A DNA stretch of 10,343 nt from Clostridia bacterium (GTDB lineage: Bacteria > Bacillota > Clostridia > Oscillospirales > Butyricicoccaceae): assembly GCA_900763355.1 (NCBI GenBank), contig CAAFJY010000035.1, forward strand, positions 1-10,343, read 5' to 3'. A program made the translations under genes and the position numbers. This document shows, piece by piece, positions 1 to 4,992 of this stretch (position 1 is the first letter of the stretch; each line of letters begins with the position of its first letter). The notes beneath the pieces were generated by a model. It ran no database searches. It worked only from the letters and a program-made list of their open reading frames with translations, and had not been told where the DNA came from.

Positions 1-140
1 CAGGCCTCGGTGGAAATGGTGAAGCCCTGGGGCACGGGCAGACCGATGTTGGTCATCTCGGCCAGGTTGGCACCCTTGCCGCCCAAAAGCTCGCGCATCT
101 TGGCGTTGCCTTCGGTAAACAGGTAAACGTACTTGTGCAT
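1..140 (-). CDS. ppdK: Pyruvate, phosphate dikinase (N-terminal 46 residues, cut by window edge)
   Basis: The - strand reads from an ATG at 140 down to the window edge and gives 46 residues, including [12 protein letters not shown] at about 18-29 and [10 protein letters not shown] at about 34-43. These are the N-terminal hallmarks of PPDK; the same start of an ATP-grasp domain occurs in PEP synthase, but the opening [10 protein letters not shown] is PPDK-like. The enzyme interconverts pyruvate, ATP and phosphate with PEP, AMP and pyrophosphate in the cytoplasm. Family members are near 880 residues, so about 95% lies outside the window. A ribosome binding site (GGAGAG on the - strand, 146-151) sits 5 nt before the ATG and supports this start. 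The gene diverges from dnaA and has its own promoter. The family call is firm on a short stretch; the rest of the gene cannot be judged. Confidence 0.9.
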   Translation of the reverse strand, partial: MHKYVYLFTEGNAKMRELLGGKGANLAEMTNIGLPVPQGFTISTEA

Positions 141-185
141 AACTACTCTCCATATATTGATTGTTGGTTTTTTTAATTGCGAATT

Positions 186-214
186 ATTATACCAGATTCT
201 TGGGGAATGTACAT
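186..214 (-). promoter_or_regulatory. Candidate ppdK promoter (extended -10)
   Basis: On the - strand a perfect TATAAT (186-191) is preceded by TGG, giving an extended -10 (TGnTATAAT). The hexamer 17 nt upstream (209-214, ATGTAC) is a poor -35 and lies inside a near-palindrome. The predicted start of transcription is near 179, leaving a leader of about 40 nt. A strong -10 with a poor -35 under a dyad suggests control by a bound protein; this is inference. Confidence 0.6.
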
Positions 215-218
215 CCCC
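202..218. promoter_or_regulatory. 17-nt near-palindrome over the ppdK -35 (candidate operator)
   Basis: The + strand reads GGGG-A-ATGTACAT-CCCC. ATGTACAT is a perfect 8-nt palindrome flanked by GGGG and CCCC, with one extra A on the left that breaks exact symmetry. It covers the -35 position of the ppdK promoter. No known operator consensus was recognised, and the binding protein is unknown. Confidence 0.4.
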
Positions 219-434
219 TAAATCCAAAAAAGTTTTTGCGGGAGTGCAAATTTTTTGCTTTTTTTCCGACTTTCCCGCTCGGGAGACACCCTTGCCAAAA
301 TATTTTTTGTTTTCCGCCGATTTTTCCGAAACGGAACAGACCCCACTTTCCGGGCGCTCCCCCTCCCGCGGAACATCCCGCTCTCCAAAAAGGAAAAAAC
401 TCGCGGAGAAGGGGCGGCAACCGACAAAAATCTG
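219..434. other. Gene-free stretch between the ppdK and dnaA promoters
   Basis: No convincing gene is seen on either strand: open frames here lack ribosome binding sites and overlap in several frames. The sequence is much richer in T runs on the + strand than the flanking genes. It contains small hairpins, for example TTCCG-AAA-CGGAA at 324-336 and TTTGC/GCAAA around 235-250 followed by six T. The latter is at best a weak terminator. No site matching the TTTTCCACA boxes found downstream of dnaA was seen, so the origin boxes seem confined to the dnaA-dnaN gap. Confidence 0.6.
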
Positions 435-463
435 TTCCTTTTTCGTCCCGGTTGTGGTATAGT
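435..463 (+). promoter_or_regulatory. Candidate dnaA promoter (extended -10)
   Basis: TATAGT at 458-463 is preceded by TGG, an extended -10. The hexamer 17 nt upstream, TTCCTT at 435-440, is a weak -35. Predicted transcription start is near 470, giving a leader of about 100 nt before the dnaA start. It is the best sigma-A-like match upstream of dnaA, but it is unverified. Confidence 0.55.
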
Positions 464-474
464 ATATGGTGTAT

Positions 475-522
475 CGCTTTCTCCCGGGGGGAAAGCGGCG
501 CTTTTGGCGCTTTTTTCGCGCC
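475..522 (+). promoter_or_regulatory. Structured dnaA mRNA leader with competing hairpins
   Basis: Right after the predicted transcription start, 475-497 folds into a near-perfect hairpin (CGCTTTC-TCCC against GGG-GGAAAGCG, one G-U pair). Its 3' arm AAAGCG (492-497) can instead pair with CGCTTT at 508-513, which is followed by a T run (511-516), a terminator-like form. GGCGCTTTT occurs twice in tandem (497-505, 506-514), and GGCGC (506-510) can also pair with GCGCC (518-522). Mutually exclusive folds suggest, but do not prove, attenuation. The first hairpin is the strongest and forms first. Confidence 0.35.
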
Positions 523-569
523 GGGGATTCGTGTTTCCCGGCAACGCTTGAGATAAAGGGGAAATGCAC

Positions 570-1862
570 ATGTATACACCGGAAGTCCTGCTGGACGCGA
601 CCCTGCGCCAGCTGCGGGCCGACATGGGGGAGGTCCTGGTGGACCCCTGGTTCACCGACGCCGAGGCTCTGGCCATCCAGGACGGGCGCTTTGTGGTGGA
701 GGCCTCCAGCGAGCTGTTCCGCGACACGCTGACCCGCCGCTTCACCGACAATGTGACCCAGATCATTTCCTATCTTTTGGGGGAGCCCACCGTGCCCCTC
801 TATGTCTTCGGGCCGGAGGCCGACAGCTGGAAGCTCCAGAGCGACAGCAGCGTCTATGCCGGCTATACCTTCGAAAAGTTCATCGTGGGCCCCTCCAACA
901 AGTTTGCCCACGCGGCGGCCCTGGCGGTGGCCAAGCAGCCGGCCCAGCTCTACAACCCCTTGTTCATCTATGGCGGCAGCGGCCTGGGCAAGACCCATCT
1001 GCTCTTCGCCATCGCGGGGCACATCCGCAAAACGCACCCGGGCTACCGGATCGTCTATGTGAAGAGCGAGGACTTCATGAACGAGCTCATCGACGCCATC
1101 GGCACAGGCTTCGCCCCCTTCCGCCAGAAATACCGGCAGGCCGATCTTCTTCTGGTGGACGATATCCAGTTCCTCAGCGGCAAGGCCCAGATGCAGGAGG
1201 AGTTCTTCCACACCTTCGAGGCCATCTTCCAGGCGGGACGGCAGATCGTCCTCACCTCCGACCGGCCGCCCAAGGAAATTTCCACCCTGAACGAGCGGCT
1301 TCAGACCCGGTTTGAGAGCGGTCTTCTGGCCGACATTCAATCCCCCGATCTGGAGACCCGCATGGCCATGGTCAAGGCCAAAACCGCCGCCATGGGGGTG
1401 GAAATGCCCCAGAAGGTGGTGGCTTACATCGCCGAAAACATCACCAACAACGTGCGGGAGCTGGAGGGGGCGGTGAAAAAGCTGGCGGCCCTCAACAGCC
1501 TGATGGAAAAGCCCATCGATCTCCCCATGGCCCAGGACGCCATCAAGGCCATCATCAAGGACCGGCCGGGGCTGCACCCCACGCCGGAGCTCATTCTTCA
1601 GGAGGTGGCGGCCTTTTTCACCATCCCCCAGGAAAAAATTCAAAGCACCTCCCGGGGGAAGGATGTGGTCCTGCCCCGCCAGGTGGCGGAATATCTCATG
1701 CGGGAGCTGGGGGGCATGAGCTACCCGGAGATCGGCAAGGTCCTGGGCCAGCACCACACCTCGGTGATGTACGGCATCGACAAGCTCACCGAGCGAATGC
1801 TGGAGGACGAAAACCTGAAAAACTCGGTCTCCGACCTGCGGAAAAACATCCAGAGCAAGTAA
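570..1862 (+). CDS. dnaA: Chromosomal replication initiator protein DnaA
   Basis: This AAA+ ATPase binds DnaA boxes at the origin, unwinds the DNA and recruits the helicase. Domain I spans about residues 1-80, followed by a very short linker domain II. The AAA+ domain shows Walker A GGSGLGKT (135-142), Walker B LLLVDD (193-198), sensor 1 around TSD (229-231), the box VII arginine finger in LNERLQTRF (R247) and sensor 2 in NNVRELEG (R296). Domain IV has the helix-turn-helix for box binding (about 340-430). At 430 residues it is slightly shorter than usual, mainly in domain II. Two in-frame ATGs exist, at 564 and 570. AAAGGGG ends at 561, only 2 nt before the first but 8 nt before the second, so 570 is preferred. 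One oddity: the signature motif reads GQHHTSVM (393-400) instead of the usual GRDHTTV. Confidence 0.97.
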   Translation: MYTPEVLLDATLRQLRADMGEVLVDPWFTDAEALAIQDGRFVVEASSELFRDTLTRRFTDNVTQIISYLLGEPTVPLYVFGPEADSWKLQSDSSVYAGYTFEKFIVGPSNKFAHAAALAVAKQPAQLYNPLFIYGGSGLGKTHLLFAIAGHIRKTHPGYRIVYVKSEDFMNELIDAIGTGFAPFRQKYRQADLLLVDDIQFLSGKAQMQEEFFHTFEAIFQAGRQIVLTSDRPPKEISTLNERLQTRFESGLLADIQSPDLETRMAMVKAKTAAMGVEMPQKVVAYIAENITNNVRELEGAVKKLAALNSLMEKPIDLPMAQDAIKAIIKDRPGLHPTPELILQEVAAFFTIPQEKIQSTSRGKDVVLPRQVAEYLMRELGGMSYPEIGKVLGQHHTSVMYGIDKLTERMLEDENLKNSVSDLRKNIQSK

Positions 1863-1905
1863 TTTTTTCCCCGGAAACGGGGGGTTGGGGAGAGGTCATC
1901 TTTCC

Positions 1906-2075
1906 TTTTCCACAAAAACCTGTGGAAAACCTTGTGCAAACTGTCAATAACTCAGCCCTGTGGAAGAGTGTGAAAAAAAGCGGCGGTTTTCCGGAGGGGG
2001 CTGTGGAGGCGCGAGGCCTTGGCACACCTGGGCCGGGGAGCGTTTTCCGCAGTTTCCACAGCCTATAATAATACG
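1906..2075. other. oriC: Likely chromosomal origin (oriC): DnaA-box cluster between dnaA and dnaN
   Basis: The 254-nt gap between dnaA and dnaN holds a cluster of DnaA-box-like 9-mers. On the + strand: TTTTCCACA 1906-1914, TTTTCCGCA 2043-2051 and GTTTCCACA 2052-2060. On the - strand: TTTTCCACA 1921-1929, TCTTCCACA 1959-1967 and TTTTTCACA 1969-1977, with weaker GTTTGCACA 1933-1941 and GCCTCCACA 2002-2010. The first two form an exact inverted repeat around a 6-nt spacer. An AT-rich stretch (2064-2100) follows the tandem boxes and could be the unwinding element. Location beside dnaA, box density and divergent gene orientation across the region agree. A CCCCG-GAAA-CGGGG hairpin at 1869-1882 just after the dnaA stop has no T run, so it does not look like a terminator. 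Confidence 0.8.
2041..2069 (+). promoter_or_regulatory. Candidate dnaN promoter overlapping tandem DnaA boxes
   Basis: A perfect TATAAT lies at 2064-2069, with a poor hexamer 17 nt upstream (2041-2046, CGTTTT). The tandem boxes TTTTCCGCA/GTTTCCACA (2043-2060) fill the spacer and touch the -35. Predicted transcription starts near 2076, about 40 nt before dnaN. If used, DnaA bound to the boxes would compete with RNA polymerase; this is inference. Confidence 0.5.
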
Positions 2076-2116
2076 AATAGAAGAATTCCTGTCATAGAAA
2101 AGAAAGGAGCGGCGCT

Positions 2117-3229
2117 ATGCTGCGTTTTCGCTGTGAAAAAACCCTGTTGAACGAGGCGCTGTCCATCTGTTCCCACGCGGTGGGCGCCAAGGGCACTTCT
2201 CCCGTGACGGAGGGGCTTCTCATCCAGGCGCTGAGCTCGGTGACGGTCAGCGGCTTTAATTACAAGATCTCCATTCAGAAGACCCTGCCCGCCCAGGTGA
2301 CGGAGAAGGGCTCGGTGGTCATCAACGCCCGCATCCTGTCGGACATCGTGCGGCGCATGGCCTCCGACGAGGTAGAGGTCTCTGTGGACGACCGTCTCAT
2401 GGCCACCATCCGGGGCGGGGCCAGCGAGTTCAACATCATCGCCTCCGACGCGTCCGAGTTTCCCGAGATGCCGGAGGTGGACGAGACCGACCGGCTGGAC
2501 ATCCCCTGCTCTCTTTTGCGGGAGATGATCGGCGGTACCATCTTTGCCGTGGGAGACAATGAAAACAAGCCCATCATCACCGGCTCCCTGCTGGAGACCG
2601 AGGGCCGGATCTTCCGCATGGTCAGCGTGGACGGCTATCGCCTCGCTGTCCGCCAGGCGGAGATCGAAGCGGGGGGCGACGGGCATTTTTCCTTTGTCGT
2701 CCCGGGGGAGACGCTGAAGGAGCTTTCCCGCATCCTCCCGGACAGCGACGACCGCTGCTCCATCTATCCCCAGCAGAAGCACGCTTTGTTCTCCTTTGAC
2801 GACACCCGGGTCACCACTCGTCTGCTGGAGGGGGAGTTCCTCAACTGGCGGGCGGCCATCCCCGGGGAGCAGCCCTTCCGGGTCCGGGTCAACCGCAGCC
2901 AGATCATCAATGCCATCGAGCGCGTCTCCCTCATCATCTCCGAGCGGCTGAAAAACCCCGTAAGATGCACCTTTGAGGGGGAGACCCTCAAGCTCTCCTG
3001 CGTGACGGCCCTGGGCCGGAGCTATGACGAATGCCCCGTGGGCTTCTGCCCGGAGAAGCTGGAGATCGGCTTCAACAACCGCTATATTCTCGACGCTCTC
3101 CGGGCCTGCCCGGACGATGATTTTATTTTGGGGCTCAAGAGCAGCCTTTCCCCCTGCACCATGGAGCCCCTGGAGGGGGAAGCGTACAAATATCTCGTCC
3201 TCCCCGTCCGTCTGAAGGCAGGTGAATGA
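2117..3229 (+). CDS. dnaN: DNA polymerase III beta subunit (sliding clamp)
   Basis: DnaN forms a ring-shaped dimer around DNA that tethers the replicative polymerase and repair enzymes. The 370-residue length fits the family (about 365-380). The N-terminal TEGLLIQAL (31-39) matches the conserved P-x-L-x-G/N-hhIxA segment of clamp domain 1, and the C-terminal YLVLPVRL matches the conserved end of domain 3, whose last residues line the partner-binding pocket. Four residues (KAGE) follow the usual terminal arginine-leucine. AAAGGAG at 2103-2109 sits 7 nt before the ATG. The C-terminal codons overlap or abut the start of the next gene, consistent with one operon. Confidence 0.97.
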   Translation: MLRFRCEKTLLNEALSICSHAVGAKGTSPVTEGLLIQALSSVTVSGFNYKISIQKTLPAQVTEKGSVVINARILSDIVRRMASDEVEVSVDDRLMATIRGGASEFNIIASDASEFPEMPEVDETDRLDIPCSLLREMIGGTIFAVGDNENKPIITGSLLETEGRIFRMVSVDGYRLAVRQAEIEAGGDGHFSFVVPGETLKELSRILPDSDDRCSIYPQQKHALFSFDDTRVTTRLLEGEFLNWRAAIPGEQPFRVRVNRSQIINAIERVSLIISERLKNPVRCTFEGETLKLSCVTALGRSYDECPVGFCPEKLEIGFNNRYILDALRACPDDDFILGLKSSLSPCTMEPLEGEAYKYLVLPVRLKAGE

Positions 3230-3230
3230 C

Positions 3231-3449
3231 ATGAAGGAAGTCCGCGTCGCCATTAAAAGCGAGCACATCAAGCTGGACAGTCTGCTGAAATACGCCGGCC
3301 TGTGCATGACCGGGGGCGAAGCCAAGACCCTCATTGAAGAGGGCTATGCCTTCGTCAACGGGCAGTCCTGCACCATGCGGGGCAAAAAGCTCCGCCCGGG
3401 GGATACCGTCACGCTGAATGACACCACCGTTGTCCTGGAAAAGCAATGA
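3231..3449 (+). CDS. rlbA: Small S4-domain RNA-binding protein (YaaA/RlbA family)
   Basis: This 72-residue protein has one S4 fold (about residues 13-60): IKLDSLLKYAGLCMTGGEAK, then GYAFVNGQ and MRGKKLRPGD. The last part is the RRGRKLYPGD-like loop of the YaaA family, which sits between dnaN and recF in many Bacillota. Involvement in ribosome assembly is proposed for the B. subtilis relative; the exact role is not visible here. A GTG at 3222 inside the dnaN end is in frame and would add three residues. AGGTGA (3220-3225) 5 nt before the ATG at 3231 favours the latter. The stop overlaps the recF start as ATGA (3446-3449), so translation of the two is probably coupled. Confidence 0.9.
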   Translation: MKEVRVAIKSEHIKLDSLLKYAGLCMTGGEAKTLIEEGYAFVNGQSCTMRGKKLRPGDTVTLNDTTVVLEKQ

Positions 3450-4525
3450 TCCTCCGGGAGCTGGCGCTGCGGGATTTCCGCAGCTATGACCGGGGGGCCT
3501 TCTCCTTTTCTCCCGGGGTCAACATCATCCGGGGGGACAACGGGAAGGGCAAGACCAATCTGCTGGAGGGGATCTGGCTGCTCACAGGGGTCCGCTCTTG
3601 GCGGTCGGGGAAAAAGGCCGAGCTCGTCCGGTGGGAGCGGGAAAAAGCCCTCCTCCGCGGCAGGGCGGAGACGCGGGGCCGGGACTTTGTCCTGGAGCTG
3701 GAGCTCCCCCGGACGGGCCGCACCCAGGTGCGGGTCAACGGGGTGAAAAAGCAGCGGCAGCAGGAGCTTTCCGGTCAGCTGCAATGTGTACTTTTTTCCC
3801 CGGAGGATCTCTTTCTGGTCAAGGGGCCGGCGGCCGAGCGCCGGGCCTTTCTGGACAGGGCCATTTCCCAGCTGCGCCCCCGCTATGCCGAATACCTCGC
3901 CCGCTATCAGCGGGTGCTGGACAGCAAGAGCCGTCTGCTGAAGGACGGGGAAAGCAAAGCCATCGACCCTCTTCTGGACGCCTACGACGCCCAGCTGGCC
4001 GCTCTGGGGAGCCATCTTCTGGGCTATCGGGCCCGGTTTTGCCGGGGACTGGGGGAGGAGTGCCCGAAAATGCACGCCGCCATCTCCGGCGGGCAGGAGG
4101 CGCTTTCCCTCCGCTATCACACGGTGAGCACGGTGACGGATCCCTTTGCATCCCCCGCTGTGCTGGAAGGGCAGCTTCGGGACCATCTGGATGGGCACCG
4201 CACGGCGGAAAAGGCATCCCAGACCTGTCTTTCCGGGCTCCACCGGGATGATCTTTTGCTGGACATCAACGAAAAGCCTGCCCGGGCCTTTGCCTCCCAG
4301 GGGCAGGCCCGGTCGGCGGCGCTGTCGCTGAAGTTCGGGGAGCGGGAGCTCTTTTTCCGGGACAGCGGGGAATACCCGGTGCTGCTGCTGGACGATGTGC
4401 TCTCGGAGCTGGACGGCTCCCGCCAGCGGTTTGTCGCCACCCACGCCATGGGGGGCCAGAGCATCATCACCTGCTGTGAAAACGAGCGGCAGTTCGAGGG
4501 GGCGTCCCTCATCGAGCTGGGCTGA
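3446..4525 (+). CDS. recF: DNA replication and repair protein RecF
   Basis: RecF is an SMC/ABC-type ATPase that helps RecO and RecR load RecA at single-strand gaps. Visible motifs are Walker A GDNGKGKTN (30-38), the ABC-type signature SQGQARS (284-290), Walker B VLLLDD (312-317) and the D-loop SELD (320-323). The region between is the lobe II helical insertion. The 359-residue length is normal. The start shares ATGA with the end of rlbA and has no strong ribosome binding site of its own, as expected for coupling. No frameshift or missing motif is seen. The next gene begins 17 nt after the stop. Confidence 0.96.
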   Translation: MILRELALRDFRSYDRGAFSFSPGVNIIRGDNGKGKTNLLEGIWLLTGVRSWRSGKKAELVRWEREKALLRGRAETRGRDFVLELELPRTGRTQVRVNGVKKQRQQELSGQLQCVLFSPEDLFLVKGPAAERRAFLDRAISQLRPRYAEYLARYQRVLDSKSRLLKDGESKAIDPLLDAYDAQLAALGSHLLGYRARFCRGLGEECPKMHAAISGGQEALSLRYHTVSTVTDPFASPAVLEGQLRDHLDGHRTAEKASQTCLSGLHRDDLLLDINEKPARAFASQGQARSAALSLKFGERELFFRDSGEYPVLLLDDVLSELDGSRQRFVATHAMGGQSIITCCENERQFEGASLIELG

Positions 4526-4542
4526 GAGAAGGAGGAGAAGAG

Positions 4543-4827
4543 ATGTTTCTCCATCTGGGCCGGGACGTGGTGGTCCCGGCAGAGAGCATCATCACCATTT
4601 TTGACATGGATACGGCCACCTGGAGCCGCCACACCCGGAATTATCTCACGGCGGCGGAGCAGGCGGGAAAGGTCCTGGTCATCACCGACGAGCTGCCAAA
4701 GGCCGCTGTGGTCTGCCGGGAAAACGGGGATTTTGTGGTCTATATCTCCCAGATCAGCAGCCGCACCCTCCTCAAGCGCATGGAGGAGGGCGTGGACGCC
4801 CTGTCGGAGATCGCTATGAGCGAATGA
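4543..4827 (+). CDS. remB: RemB/YaaB-like small regulatory protein (DUF370)
   Basis: This 94-residue protein begins MFLHLGRDVVVPAESIITIFDMD, which matches the opening of B. subtilis YaaB/RemB (MYIHLG...IFD). It sits in the same place, between recF and gyrB. Residues 50-78 (LPKAAVV, then VVYISQISSRTLLKRM) match the family's PKSIVV and SPLSSSTLKKR end. In B. subtilis RemA and RemB affect matrix gene expression, RemA being a DNA-binding activator. The target in this organism cannot be inferred, and a housekeeping role is equally possible. AAGGAGG (4529-4535) lies 7 nt before the ATG. The C-terminal tail after residue 80 is about ten or more residues longer than in the B. subtilis protein. Confidence 0.85.
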   Translation: MFLHLGRDVVVPAESIITIFDMDTATWSRHTRNYLTAAEQAGKVLVITDELPKAAVVCRENGDFVVYISQISSRTLLKRMEEGVDALSEIAMSE

Positions 4828-4831
4828 AAAG

Positions 4832-4915
4832 GGCTCTTTCGGAAGCGTTTTTACCCTCGATGGACAAGGGCGAACACGCTTTCCAGCGAGAGGATGGAAG
4901 GTTTCCGAAAAAGCC
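4832..4915 (+). ncRNA. Candidate structured RNA between remB and gyrB
   Basis: The remB-gyrB gap contains a 15-position long-range stem: 4832-4846 (GGCTCTTTCGGAAGC) against 4901-4915 (GTTTCCGAAAAAGCC), with 13 Watson-Crick pairs, one G-U and one mismatch. Inside lie CCCT/AGGG (4854-4857 with 4867-4870) and TTCC/GGAA (4881-4884 with 4896-4899), giving a possible three-way junction. A rival helix pairs GGAAGCGT (4841-4848) with ACGCTTTCC (4876-4884). No T run follows the long stem, so it is not an intrinsic terminator. A 40-codon frame (4824-4946) starts with ATGA overlapping the remB stop, but only about half its third positions are G or C, unlike the neighbouring genes. A structural role is therefore preferred; it matches no RNA family I recognise. 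Confidence 0.35.
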
Positions 4916-4964
4916 GTTACAATGGTCCGCAAGAGAAGAAACTTGAGTTTGTATGATAGAATCC

Positions 4965-4987
4965 GGCCGCGGGGCGGCCAATGGAGG
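4965..4987 (+). promoter_or_regulatory. GC hairpin abutting the gyrB ribosome binding site
   Basis: GGCCGC (4965-4970) and GCGGCC (4974-4979) form a perfect 6-bp stem with a GGG loop, ending 3 nt before GGAGG (4983-4987). GGAGG lies 5 nt before the ATG at 4993 and decides the gyrB start: an in-frame ATG at 4981 would put this site inside the gene. No good sigma-A promoter was found in the gap. TATGAT (4952-4957) and TAGAAT (4957-4962) lack a -35 at proper distance. Confidence 0.5.
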
Positions 4988-4992
4988 TTCCT

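Noticed and set aside
235..256. TTTGC/GCAAA with a following T run as a terminator
   Set aside because: Stem of only about 5 bp rich in A-T, and no transcript on the + strand is expected to reach it.
333..438. Inverted 8-mer GGAACAGA (333-340) / TCTGTTCC (431-438) upstream of dnaA, the right arm touching the -35
   Set aside because: Eight matching bases with a 90-nt gap can arise by chance in a region this size; no further symmetry extends it.
1869..1882. CCCCG-GAAA-CGGGG hairpin as a dnaA terminator
   Set aside because: No T run follows on the + strand; the Ts precede it. It may be a 3' stabilising hairpin at most.
4944..4962. TTGAGT followed by TAGAAT as a gyrB promoter
   Set aside because: The hexamers are only 7 nt apart; neither TAGAAT nor TATGAT has a -35 at 16-18 nt.
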